A model generated the notes under the pieces. It saw only the letters and a program-made list of their open reading frames with translations. It did not search any database and was not told where the DNA came from. A DNA stretch of 64,000 bases from SAR202 cluster bacterium (GTDB lineage Bacteria > Chloroflexota > Dehalococcoidia > Lucifugimonadales > UBA2985). The stretch spans positions 1 through 64,000 of the forward strand of contig VFHP01000009.1 in NCBI GenBank assembly GCA_009391535.1, written 5' to 3'. This document shows, piece after piece, positions 7,760-16,600 of the stretch (its first letter is position 1; each line of letters opens with the position of its first letter). A program made the position numbers and the translations under genes.

Positions 7760-7768
7760 GTGTATAAT
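7760..7768 (+). promoter_or_regulatory. Putative late promoter GTGTATAAT (copy 2)
   Basis: GTGTATAAT, preceded by TAATTT, lies in the 60-bp gap between terminase and portal, 48 bases before the portal ATG. A TTGACA at 7731-7736 is 26 bases away, too far to be a normal -35 box. The downstream context CTAATAAC resembles copy 4 (CTAATAG). Confidence 0.6.
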
Positions 7769-7816
7769 CTAATAACAATCCAATTACATTCCAAATGCTC
7801 AGTATGGTGATAAAAA

Positions 7817-9925
7817 ATGACTGAAAATAATGACTTCATAACTTGGTCCGATGGCGATGAAAGAGGTAAGGCGGAAGCCTTTTCTCAGTTTTCAGATGTG
7901 AGTGATGCATACTCAGGGATTGGTAAAAGCCACGCATCCCACAGGGACTTTACAGACATTGAAACAAATATATCTGTCAGGAGCGGCTTTGGGTATCCAG
8001 ACTACTACGCCTTCAGATCACACGAACAGATTCCACAGAGACAGAAGCGTATCATCAAGATGTGCATGAACGCCTACGATAAAGTCGGGATTATCAGAAA
8101 TGTAATAGACCTAATGGGAGACTTTGGACAGCAAGGAATCAACCTAGTACACCAGAACAAAAGTGTAGAAAAGTTCTACCGTAACTGGTTTAAGAAAGTC
8201 AACGGCAAGGAGAGGTCTGAGAGATTTCTTAACATATTATACAGGACAGGTAATGTTATAATTTATAAGTCATTTGCAAACATGACTCCTGAACTAATCA
8301 AGTTCATGAAGACTGTAGCAAACGATATCAAAGTCGAGACTCCAGACATCGAAAACAATGTTATCCCTTGGAGATACAACTTCTTCAACCCAATGAGCGT
8401 CAACCTAAAAGATGGTGGTTTATCTCTATTCCTTGGCAAGAAAAACCTAACCATATCTTCATCAAGTCTGCTAGACAAATTCAAAGACAATAGCATTCCC
8501 CCACATGTACTAGACACGCTACCTCCAAAGATAAAGCGGAGTATCGAGAGGGGCGAGAAAGAAATCCCATTAGACCCAGATAGGGTCTCCACGTTTTATT
8601 ACAAGAAAGACGACTGGAGTCAGTGGGCGAATCCCATGATCTACGCTATACTTGACGACGTTATGATGCTTGAGAAAATGAGGCTAGCAGATTTGTCAGC
8701 ATTAGACGGCGCTATCTCCAATATAAGACTATGGACTATTGGTAACTTAGACCATAAGATTCTCCCTAATAAATCGGCAATCAATAAGCTTAGAGAGATA
8801 CTTTCTAATAATGTTGGGGGCGGTACGATGGAACTTGTTTGGGGGCCTGAACTTAGCTTTACTGAATCGAGCAGTGACGTTTATAAGTTTCTAGGTTCTG
8901 AAAAATATCAAGCAGTTCTAAATAGTATATATGCTGGACTTGGAGTTCCTCCTACGCTCACAGGTATGGCCGGTCAAAGCGGAGGTTTTACTAATAACTT
9001 TATATCTCTCAAGACCTTAGTGGAAAGACTACAGTATGGAAGAGATATGCTTATCAAGTTCTGGCAACATGAGGTTGAGCTTGTTAGAAGAGCCATGGGC
9101 TTTAGATACCCTGCTCAAATCCACTTTGATCAAATGTCACTATCAGACGAGGCTGCTGAAAAGAATCTTCTAATACAATTAGCAGACAGGGACATCATCA
9201 GTCACGAAACAGTACTCGAAAGATTTAAGGAAATACCAACAATCGAAAAGATTAGACTTAAAAGAGAACTACAGGACAGAGAAAGAGAAAGCTCCCCAGA
9301 CAAGGCTGGACCATTCCACAACGCCCAGCATCAAAATGATTTGGAAAAGATTGCACTACAACAAGGTGTAGTAACTCCAGAAGACGTTGGTCTTGAGAGC
9401 AGTCTCGACTCAAAGGATATGATAGATAGGAAGTTTCCCAAGCCTCAACCGGCTGGGCCAAGCGGACCATCAGGGCCTCCAAAGAAAAAGAAATCAGAGA
9501 AGCCAGACGGTGGAAGGCCTAGGTTTTCAACAGACAAAGACCCTCGAAAGAAGAGGGTTGACAAGCCTAGATCTAAACCCGGCCTTGCTGAACTGATTGC
9601 ATGGAGTCAAAACTCGTTAGGCGAGATCTCAGATATCGTAAACGAGGCGTTCCTGAGCGTCAAAGGAAAGAAGAACCTAAGACAGCTAACTAAGTCTGAC
9701 GTAGCTGAATTAGAAAACCTAAAGCTTGACGTGCTTACAAATTCCGACGTTAACTCTGAGATAACGCCTGACATTGTATACCAAAGTATGGCAAGCAACC
9801 TACGAATGCCCCAAGACTTCAAGGAATTACTTGAGATCTCAGGCGTGAATACGGACAATATGAGCATTGATTCCTACAGACAACACGTCATAGGAGTGTT
9901 TGTGGAATACAAACTAAGTAGGTGA
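7817..9925 (+). CDS. Portal protein
   Basis: The 702-aa product forms the dodecameric head vertex through which DNA passes. The portal pattern is visible: YDKVGIIRNVIDLMGDF and a following GNVIIYKSF region in the N-terminal wing, a clip and stem region around residues 270-380, and MAGQSGGFTNNFISLKTLVE near 385, which resembles the segment after the tunnel helix in large-phage portals. Residues 538-590 are Pro/Lys-rich and probably disordered (PAGPSGPSGPPKKKK). The C-terminal 110 residues are a separate helical part. It has its own late-type promoter. The ribosome site is weak (ATGGTGAT). Position between terminase and protease is canonical. Confidence 0.9.
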   Translation: MTENNDFITWSDGDERGKAEAFSQFSDVSDAYSGIGKSHASHRDFTDIETNISVRSGFGYPDYYAFRSHEQIPQRQKRIIKMCMNAYDKVGIIRNVIDLMGDFGQQGINLVHQNKSVEKFYRNWFKKVNGKERSERFLNILYRTGNVIIYKSFANMTPELIKFMKTVANDIKVETPDIENNVIPWRYNFFNPMSVNLKDGGLSLFLGKKNLTISSSSLLDKFKDNSIPPHVLDTLPPKIKRSIERGEKEIPLDPDRVSTFYYKKDDWSQWANPMIYAILDDVMMLEKMRLADLSALDGAISNIRLWTIGNLDHKILPNKSAINKLREILSNNVGGGTMELVWGPELSFTESSSDVYKFLGSEKYQAVLNSIYAGLGVPPTLTGMAGQSGGFTNNFISLKTLVERLQYGRDMLIKFWQHEVELVRRAMGFRYPAQIHFDQMSLSDEAAEKNLLIQLADRDIISHETVLERFKEIPTIEKIRLKRELQDRERESSPDKAGPFHNAQHQNDLEKIALQQGVVTPEDVGLESSLDSKDMIDRKFPKPQPAGPSGPSGPPKKKKSEKPDGGRPRFSTDKDPRKKRVDKPRSKPGLAELIAWSQNSLGEISDIVNEAFLSVKGKKNLRQLTKSDVAELENLKLDVLTNSDVNSEITPDIVYQSMASNLRMPQDFKELLEISGVNTDNMSIDSYRQHVIGVFVEYKLSR

Positions 9926-9957
9926 AAATCCGTAGTTTACAATAATTTAAACAAGTT

Positions 9958-9966
9958 GTGTATATA
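9958..9966 (+). promoter_or_regulatory. Putative late promoter GTGTATATA (copy 3)
   Basis: GTGTATATA with a TATATA core lies 16 bases before the ATG at 9983. The surrounding sequence is AT-rich and lacks a -35 box. It would give a very short leader ahead of the protease/scaffold gene. Confidence 0.5.
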
Positions 9967-9982
9967 TTTTTAGAGGTTTCCC

Positions 9983-11479
9983 ATGAGCGAAATAAACATA
10001 TACAAGCAAGAAATGGCCGATGGTCTTTCTGAGGCCATCGCTGCACAGAATTCAATTGCGTACTGTTCGCCAGCCACGATCTCGAAAGAGGAACGTGTCG
10101 ATTCAGAACTACCTAATATATCAAGCCCGGACATAGACAAGCTTCTAGCTAATAGCAACCCGGACCAGATAGATTTGTATTATCTAGAGTCAGTTCTGGT
10201 TTCAACTGGATGGAACAAGAATGATGATGTATTTCAGCCCGGAATTACTTGGGCGGCTAGAACTACACCAGAAGATAAACAATTTAACTTTATGCACGAC
10301 GAGAACGATATCATCGGGCATATAACGAGTAGTTACGTTATTGATAGAAACGGAAACAAAGTATCGGCTGATGCCGAGTGCCCAGAAAGCTTTGATATTA
10401 TTACCGAAGCGGTTTTATATAATAGCTGGACGGGACCAGAGAATAGAGAAAGGATGCAGCAAATAATTGCTGAAATAGAGGACGGGAAATGGTTCGTATC
10501 CATGGAGTGCCTTTTTGCAGGTTTTGATTATGCCCTTGTTGACCCCAAAGGGGAATCAAAATTACTAGAGAGAAACGAGTCATCGGCGTTTCTTACTAAG
10601 CATCTAAGGTCTTACGGAGGAACCGGAGAGTACGAAGGATACAAAATAGGTAGAGCTTTACGGAATATTTCTTTTTCTGGGAAAGGTTTAGTTTCTAAGC
10701 CAGCAAACCCAAGAAGCATTATTCTTAACTCCAGTAAAGCATTCCTAGTAGATGATGAGAATAAACTTACTGAGTTTTCAATAGGAGACAAAGAAATGTC
10801 CGACAATCAGAATCTGTTAGAGAAGCAGGTTGCCGACCTTCAGGCTGAGCTTAAAGCTGCTATAGCTCAAAACGAAGCCATGAAGAAAGATATCGAAGAA
10901 GCAAAAGATAAAGAATTTGCATCTACGATCCAAGCTTTTGAAGGCGATATCGCTGACAAGGCTGAGGCTATCACTGCTCTTGAAGAAGCTTCGCAAGCTT
11001 CACAAACAAAGATCGCTGAGCTGGAAGAAGCTCTAGCACAAAAAGACGAAGAATTAGCAGAAGCTCACAAAACCCTAGAAGACTGGAAACAAAAAGAACG
11101 TCAACAAAAACGTTTGGCCAGCCTTGTAGACGCAGGTTTTGATGCAGAAGAAGCTGAAGAATCTCTTGCTCTTTACGATGCTCTTGAAGACGAAGCATTT
11201 GATGCTATCGTTGCCAAGTGGTACGACAAGAAAAAGAAAAAGGAAGACGAAGAAAAGAAGGATGCTGAAGCAGAAGCAGAAGTGGAAGTGGAAGCAGAAG
11301 CATCTGAAACTTCAGAAGCTGATGAATCAGAAGAAGCTGAAGCTACGGAAGAAATGTTTGACGAAGTAGAATCTTCAGAAGCAACACTAGTTGAAGCCGA
11401 GGAAGATGACCTACAAGACACCAGAGCTAGTCTAGCTGAGTGGCTTTCCGAAAACGTTTTGAGAACAAACACTAAGTAA
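9983..11479 (+). CDS. Prohead maturation protease fused to scaffold
   Basis: The 498-aa product is a two-part capsid assembly protein. Residues 60-250 are a herpes/HK97-type (S78) maturation protease: H105 in FNFMHDEND and S173 in WFVSMECLF are the expected catalytic pair, followed by a strand region ending in SFSGKGLVSKPANPRS, typical of the family. From about residue 272 the protein becomes a long charged helix (coiled coil with QxxLxxxL spacing) ending in a strongly acidic segment (425-480), the hallmark of a scaffolding core. An in-frame ATG with its own strong ribosome site at 10796 could give free scaffold. The protease presumably clears the scaffold and trims itself inside the prohead. 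Decoration and capsid genes follow directly. Confidence 0.88.
   Translation: MSEINIYKQEMADGLSEAIAAQNSIAYCSPATISKEERVDSELPNISSPDIDKLLANSNPDQIDLYYLESVLVSTGWNKNDDVFQPGITWAARTTPEDKQFNFMHDENDIIGHITSSYVIDRNGNKVSADAECPESFDIITEAVLYNSWTGPENRERMQQIIAEIEDGKWFVSMECLFAGFDYALVDPKGESKLLERNESSAFLTKHLRSYGGTGEYEGYKIGRALRNISFSGKGLVSKPANPRSIILNSSKAFLVDDENKLTEFSIGDKEMSDNQNLLEKQVADLQAELKAAIAQNEAMKKDIEEAKDKEFASTIQAFEGDIADKAEAITALEEASQASQTKIAELEEALAQKDEELAEAHKTLEDWKQKERQQKRLASLVDAGFDAEEAEESLALYDALEDEAFDAIVAKWYDKKKKKEDEEKKDAEAEAEVEVEAEASETSEADESEEAEATEEMFDEVESSEATLVEAEEDDLQDTRASLAEWLSENVLRTNTK
10796..11479 (+). CDS. Nested in-frame scaffold (internal start)
   Basis: AGGAGA at 10783-10788 is seven bases before ATG 10796, which is in frame with the protease gene (codon 272). 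The encoded 227 aa (MSDNQNLLEKQVADLQAEL...) are exactly the coiled-coil and acidic scaffold portion. Lambda gpC and Nu3 and several related phages use the same trick to make surplus scaffold from the protease gene. The ribosome site is much stronger than chance in coding DNA and sits precisely at the domain border. No expression evidence is available from sequence. Confidence 0.6.
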   Translation: MSDNQNLLEKQVADLQAELKAAIAQNEAMKKDIEEAKDKEFASTIQAFEGDIADKAEAITALEEASQASQTKIAELEEALAQKDEELAEAHKTLEDWKQKERQQKRLASLVDAGFDAEEAEESLALYDALEDEAFDAIVAKWYDKKKKKEDEEKKDAEAEAEVEVEAEASETSEADESEEAEATEEMFDEVESSEATLVEAEEDDLQDTRASLAEWLSENVLRTNTK

Positions 11480-11502
11480 AACTCTATAAAGGAGATCTAA
11501 AA

Positions 11503-11991
11503 ATGGCTCTTAAAGCAGATAGAAATGAACTCCAGACTGACATTAGCTTCTTCTACGATGCCGACGTTGCAACTCGTGGTGGGGTAGTTTGTCATGATGG
11601 TACCACCGCATCTGGTGCAGCTATGGACCAAGGTGTGAACAAAGTTCGCTACCAAGCGACAGTCACTACATCCCACGTTCCAGTGGGCATCTTGCTTAAT
11701 GATGTAGTTAACAAAGACTTAACAAGAACCCACCTAAACCACTTCAAAGATGAAGTTCAGCTAGGTGGAAAAGTTACAGTTCTCCGTAAGGGTTGGGTTG
11801 TAACCAATATGCTTTCCGGCACACCTGTTGCTGGTAATGTAGCATTTGTTACTGACAACGGTAACATCGCCGCTGCATCTAATATTGGTGCATCTGGTAG
11901 CCTTGCTATTGGACGATTCTTGACCGGTAAGGACGAGGATGGTTACGCAAAGGTTGAAGTGAACCTACCTAACTTCGGACAAGATTCCTAA
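11503..11991 (+). CDS. Head decoration protein
   Basis: The 162-aa product is beta-rich and Gly/Thr-rich, lies directly before the major capsid gene, and ends with a GRFLTGKDEDGYAKVEVNL segment. This matches small decoration or cement proteins of lambda gpD type and related trimers in position, size and texture. The middle carries a turn pattern VPVGILLNDVVN...GGKVTVLRKGWVV. The ribosome site TAAAGGAGATC, repeated before the capsid gene, predicts very high expression. No transmembrane or signal sequence is present. The assignment relies on synteny and composition. Confidence 0.72.
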   Translation: MALKADRNELQTDISFFYDADVATRGGVVCHDGTTASGAAMDQGVNKVRYQATVTTSHVPVGILLNDVVNKDLTRTHLNHFKDEVQLGGKVTVLRKGWVVTNMLSGTPVAGNVAFVTDNGNIAAASNIGASGSLAIGRFLTGKDEDGYAKVEVNLPNFGQDS

Positions 11992-12018
11992 GCCAACCTA
12001 AATAAAGGAGATCAAATA

Positions 12019-13026
12019 ATGACTACTTTTAATAGACCTAGCGAAGATCATCTTGCCCTGCTTCGCAAAACAGGAGATACCGACGTTAATGTCGCAGTTG
12101 CCGCTCAGCGGGAATTTGCTAAAGCGTTGGAGCTTCCATTAAGAAAGGGCGTACTTGTTGGTAATATCCTTGGCGACATTTTTGAAACCATTAATGTTGA
12201 ACCGGGAAGTACCACTGAATTTCCGTTAGACCTGATTTCTCCGGGTATGGAAGGCGACCATGTTGCTTACACCAACCCCGGACACGGTAGAATTCCAGAA
12301 CGAGCAGTCGAGAGTGACTACGTGACTATTCCTACGTATAGCATCACGTCCTCAATCGACTACCTCTTGCGATACGCTAGAGAAGCTCGCTGGGATATCG
12401 TATCACGAGCTATGCAAGTGATGGAAGCTGGATTCGTCAAGAAAATGAATGACGATGGCTGGCACACACTTCTTGCTGCTGGTGTTGACCGTAACATCTT
12501 GGTCTACGATGGCGATGCAACTGCCGGTATGTTTACGAAGAGACTTGTCTCTTTGATGCAGACTGTCATGCGTCGTAACTCTGGCGGTAACAGTGCTTCA
12601 GTTGGCCGTGGTCGTCTAACTGACTTGTACGTTAGCCCAGAAGCTCTTGAAGATGTTCGTAACTGGGGTATGGATCAGGTGGACGAAGTAACCCGCCGTG
12701 AAATCTACACCGCTGATGCAGAGGGTGCCCCAATCACCCGTATCTTTGGTGTTAACCTCCACTCCCTTGATGAGCTTGGCGAAGGCCAAGAGTATCAGAG
12801 CTTCTTCACCAATGAGCTTGGTGGTGCAGTCCAATCCGCAGACTCTGAGCTTGTCGTTGGACTAGACCTGTCAAACCGCGACAGCTTTGTCATGCCTGTC
12901 AAGCAGCAGCTAGAAGTCTTTGAAGATCCTACTCTTCATCGTCAACAGCGCGCTGGCTTCTACGGCTGGGCAGAGATTGGTTTTGGTGTACTTGACAACA
13001 GAAGGGTTATCCTAGGCTCCTTCTAG
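12019..13026 (+). CDS. Major capsid protein (HK97 fold)
   Basis: The 335-aa product has the length and layout of an HK97-fold capsid protein: a short N-terminal arm, an extended E-loop-like strand region rich in EPGSTTEFPLDLISPG, a long spine-type helix around residues 120-150 (YLLRYAREARWDIVSRAMQV), and a C-terminal part with RAGFYGWAEIGFGVLDNRRV typical of the A domain. TAAAGGAGATC eight bases upstream of the ATG is one of the two strongest ribosome sites in the window. No large N-terminal delta domain is present, consistent with the separate scaffold encoded upstream. A strong intrinsic terminator follows the stop, closing the capsid transcription unit. Confidence 0.9.
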   Translation: MTTFNRPSEDHLALLRKTGDTDVNVAVAAQREFAKALELPLRKGVLVGNILGDIFETINVEPGSTTEFPLDLISPGMEGDHVAYTNPGHGRIPERAVESDYVTIPTYSITSSIDYLLRYAREARWDIVSRAMQVMEAGFVKKMNDDGWHTLLAAGVDRNILVYDGDATAGMFTKRLVSLMQTVMRRNSGGNSASVGRGRLTDLYVSPEALEDVRNWGMDQVDEVTRREIYTADAEGAPITRIFGVNLHSLDELGEGQEYQSFFTNELGGAVQSADSELVVGLDLSNRDSFVMPVKQQLEVFEDPTLHRQQRAGFYGWAEIGFGVLDNRRVILGSF

Positions 13027-13061
13027 GCCTAAAAGTACACTTTTTTAACTGCGCCCATGTT

Positions 13062-13098
13062 GAGCCGCCCCCAAATAAACGGGGGTGGCTCTTTTTTT
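13062..13098 (+). terminator. Intrinsic terminator after the capsid gene
   Basis: GAGCCGCCCCC (13062-13072) pairs with GGGGGTGGCTC (13081-13091): an 11-bp stem with one G-U pair and an eight-base loop, followed by seven T (13092-13098). This is a classical strong Rho-independent terminator and the best one in the window. It separates the head genes from the fibre block. Confidence 0.95.
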
Positions 13099-13100
13099 AT

Positions 13101-13109
13101 GTGTATATA
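13101..13109 (+). promoter_or_regulatory. Putative late promoter GTGTATATA (copy 4)
   Basis: GTGTATATA begins two bases after the terminator's T-run and lies 44 bases before the fibre gene at 13154. The downstream context CTAATAG resembles copy 2. The terminator-promoter pair lets fibre genes be transcribed independently of the capsid gene. Confidence 0.6.
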
Positions 13110-13114
13110 CTAAT

Positions 13115-13126
13115 AGAACATGTTCT
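13115..13126. promoter_or_regulatory. 12-bp perfect palindrome near the start site
   Basis: AGAACATGTTCT is a perfect palindrome about where transcription from the preceding motif should start. It could be an operator bound by a dimeric regulator. No second copy was noticed, so the function is open. Confidence 0.35.
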
Positions 13127-13153
13127 TTTAGGACGACTTTATAGGAGATTAAA

Positions 13154-13669
13154 ATGGCAAATGCACTCTCTGATTATTTAGAATCAGGCCTACTAAACTA
13201 CCTTTTTAGAGGGTATAGCTTTCCAAAACCTGAAAATATCTCTATTGCCTTGACCAGTGGAGTGCCACAAGACGCACATACAGGAGCCGGGCAACTTTAC
13301 ACAGGAGTGACAAACTCCCTTCCTGAACTATGTAGCGGTATTGATTATCTAGGCAAACCTACCCTAGGCGCTCAATCTTCAGGTACTGGATATTCCAGAG
13401 TAACACTAGGAGCACCATCAAACGAGAGGTGGTCGTATGTGTCGGATGACTGGGACACGGGAAGTGGTGTCATCAGAAATAGCGGGCAAATTATTTTCAA
13501 CACAGCCCTTACAGACTGGGGATGGGTGTCAGGTGTAGCCTTAGTAGATAACTCCACGATTGGAACTGGAAATCTATTAATGTGGGCGGAACTGGATAAT
13601 CCAAGACTAATTTACACAGGAGACAACGTTAAGTTTGATGTTGGTACCTTAGAAATTAGCTTCAAATAA
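13154..13669 (+). CDS. Fibre-type virion protein (MANALS family)
   Basis: The 171-aa product begins MANALSDYLESGLLNYLF and continues with a RGYSFPKPENISIAL strand, an aromatic GTGYSRVTLG turn and a C-terminal GWVSGVALVDN...GNLLMWAEL segment. I recognise this as a widespread phage structural family that opens fibre or tail-appendage operons; its exact place in the virion is not known to me. ATAGGAGATT eight bases before the ATG is a good ribosome site. It is the first gene after the head terminator and late promoter copy 4, and stands only 15 bases before the giant fibre gene, so it is probably expressed with it. Confidence 0.72.
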   Translation: MANALSDYLESGLLNYLFRGYSFPKPENISIALTSGVPQDAHTGAGQLYTGVTNSLPELCSGIDYLGKPTLGAQSSGTGYSRVTLGAPSNERWSYVSDDWDTGSGVIRNSGQIIFNTALTDWGWVSGVALVDNSTIGTGNLLMWAELDNPRLIYTGDNVKFDVGTLEISFK

Positions 13670-13684
13670 ACAAGGTAGTCTCCG

Positions 13685-16600
13685 ATGATTCTGAATAAGC
13701 TAAAGCTTGTAGAAAATATAACAAGAGATATAGTCGATAACTCAACCGGCTTAGTATCTCCGCGAGATGTCAGGCAAAACATGCTTGACCTCGCTGATTC
13801 TGTACACTTACTTACCGCCGACCACAACCTGTTTTCTAAAAACTTTGGTACGGTAGACACCAGAACAACACGGGCTGGCGATAAAGCTATTGGCAAGCTA
13901 GACTTGCCCGGATACAAAAGTATCGACAATACCGCCTTTGGCTATTCAGCCCTTATGGATATTTATACCGGGGCTAGAAACACAGCCGTTGGTTCACACG
14001 CACTAGGCTGTGCGCTATACGGGCACGACAACATTGGTATTGGTAACAGCGCTGTTGCAGGCGCTGTTTTTGGTTCTGGTAATGTAGGGGTTGGTAACTT
14101 CAGTTTGCATAGAGTTAAGGAAGGAAACCTTAACATTGCAATTGGTCACGGAGCTGGCTACTATATAAACCCAAATGACAGCTACAAGTTCTACCTCGGA
14201 AGTCACGACGTAAACAGTCAGTCTGTATGTGATAACCCTCTTGGTTCAGGACTGATACCCCTTCTTCACGGCGACTTGATCAGGCTGAAATTAGGGGTTG
14301 CTGTAAGCGGTCTAGACGACTACGGCAAGCTACAGGTTGGTGGAGATATAACACCTTCTGGTAGTGACCAGTTCAATTTGGGTCACTCAGACAGGCGGTG
14401 GAGACATATCCTAGCCTCCCGGTCACTTAACTATCCTTCCGGCAACGACTTCACTATCTCTAGATCAACATCTGCCGGAAACAAAGATGTGCTATTCTTA
14501 GGAAGCGGCGGAGCCATAGGCGTTGGCAATAATACGCCATCTGGAAATCACGGCATCATTACTTCCAGTGGAAGCATTGTCCCCCTATGGAACGATAACT
14601 TTCAGCTTGGACACCCAGACCTAAGATGGGGAGCTGGCTTCTTTAAATCCCTCCACGTCAGTGGCGCTTTAGATGTAACTGAATATAACTACAAAGAAAT
14701 CAATAGTTGTATATACGAATGTAAGACTCTTTATTTAGCGTCAAGTGGAGATCCGTGCTATTCAGGCGGTCCACCATGCGGATACCTCACAGACCAAGAG
14801 CTTGAAGGTGGAGGGTTAGTACTACAATCTAGCGGAACAGATGGTTCTGAGCAAGGGTTCTTCAGGAGAAACTACGAGTGGGTTTACAGATCTCCAGACC
14901 CAACCCTGAAATGCTTAGAGACCGACTCTCCTTATTCCAGATCATCTTGGAATAGTAACATCAGCATTCACGTTGCTTCGGGTTCACACGTAAGAACTGA
15001 CAGGGTGATGGGATATGACACACTAGCCCTCATTAACCAAAACGGTTGTTACGGCTGGTTTATCCATAGAGATGATGATATCATTAGGACTGGCGATCTT
15101 GGCCAGAATGAGACACAGAAGATTACAATCAACGCTACGGGTGGCACGTTTACGCTAACATATAGTGGGCAAACTACATCTGCTATCGCTTTTGACGCCT
15201 CTTCATCTGACGTACAGTCAGCACTGGAAGCCCTGTCAAACCTAGAAGTGGGTGATATTGCAGTTACCGGAAATAACGGCGGTCCTTGGACTGTTACGTT
15301 TACTGGGACATTAGCGAAAACTAACGTTGCTCAGATTACCTGCAATGGCTTAAACCTAACTTTGGGCGGCACGGTAAACGAAAGCTCCAGAACATTCTTC
15401 GCTCATAGATGGTTGTCACCAGAATACACAACAGTCAATTCGCAGTCTTTTGGACTACACCGAACCGACTACTTCTATATTCGCAAGAGCAGAAGGGCCA
15501 GCAGAGGAGTCTTTAAACTTCGCATCGAAAGAGAAGATACCGGTGCTATATTCACCACTGAGCCAATTCCATTTGATGCCACGAGAACAGAGATTGCTGA
15601 CGCTGTTAATGATGCCGTAAAAGCGCAGGGTATAACAGGGGTTACGGTACTTCCTACCCTCTACTACGATGCCTACCAAGGCGACAGCACCGGACATGGC
15701 GGCAGCATCAATAGTAGTGTTGACACCATATCAGAGTTAGTTGACGCAACAAAATATAACAACACATGGAACCCAAACGCAAGACCCATGACAGATGATC
15801 GGGTCTTTGTGAATTATTTCCCTATAATACGAGGTCGCCCAGATCGAGCAGCGAATGGTAGCATCCGAAACCCAAAAATCCGCATTTATCAAAGTCAAAG
15901 TACCGTACAGCAACTTGAGGGTATGGACGCATCTTTCACCTTCCTCTCGCATTACCACGACAAATCCATATTCCATGGACAGAACGACCTTGTTCATTAC
16001 GCCGGTAATGGACAATATGATAATGATGCCGAGCCATCTGATGTAGGACTTAAGGCTGTTTGGTGTCAGCCAATAACCGGTGGGGAACGGCTGGAGGTTG
16101 AGTTCTTCACAAGCGATACAGTGGCTATCGCCCAGCCTAAATTTGACGCCGTATTTGGGGCTGGAGCAGTTGAGATATCATCCAATGGTGTAGGTACGGC
16201 CCACCACACAATTGGCTACTGGCCCGAAGGATCTGCCGCCGACGATTTTGCCCAAGCTGGTTGGTTTATTAAGTATAAAAGCGCTGGACTTTTAGCAGAA
16301 GATGCATCACCGTATGTTATATATGTCGGGGGGGAGACTGTATATGGAAAATCTACCCGTGATCTTACAGCTCGCGACGGTAAAACCGGAGACCTTAGCG
16401 TATCCGTGATGCCACGTATAGCCGTTTATCTATACCGGCACGAAGGTCAAGGGCCTACTGCCACTCCGGGAACATGTTCTACCGAAACAATACAAGAAGG
16501 GATGGCTGATATATCAGCGATCACTAAAGTTGATAACGTTGTCTACCTAACCAAAGAAGACCACATCACACCAAACCCAATTAGTCCCGAAGGCAAGATT

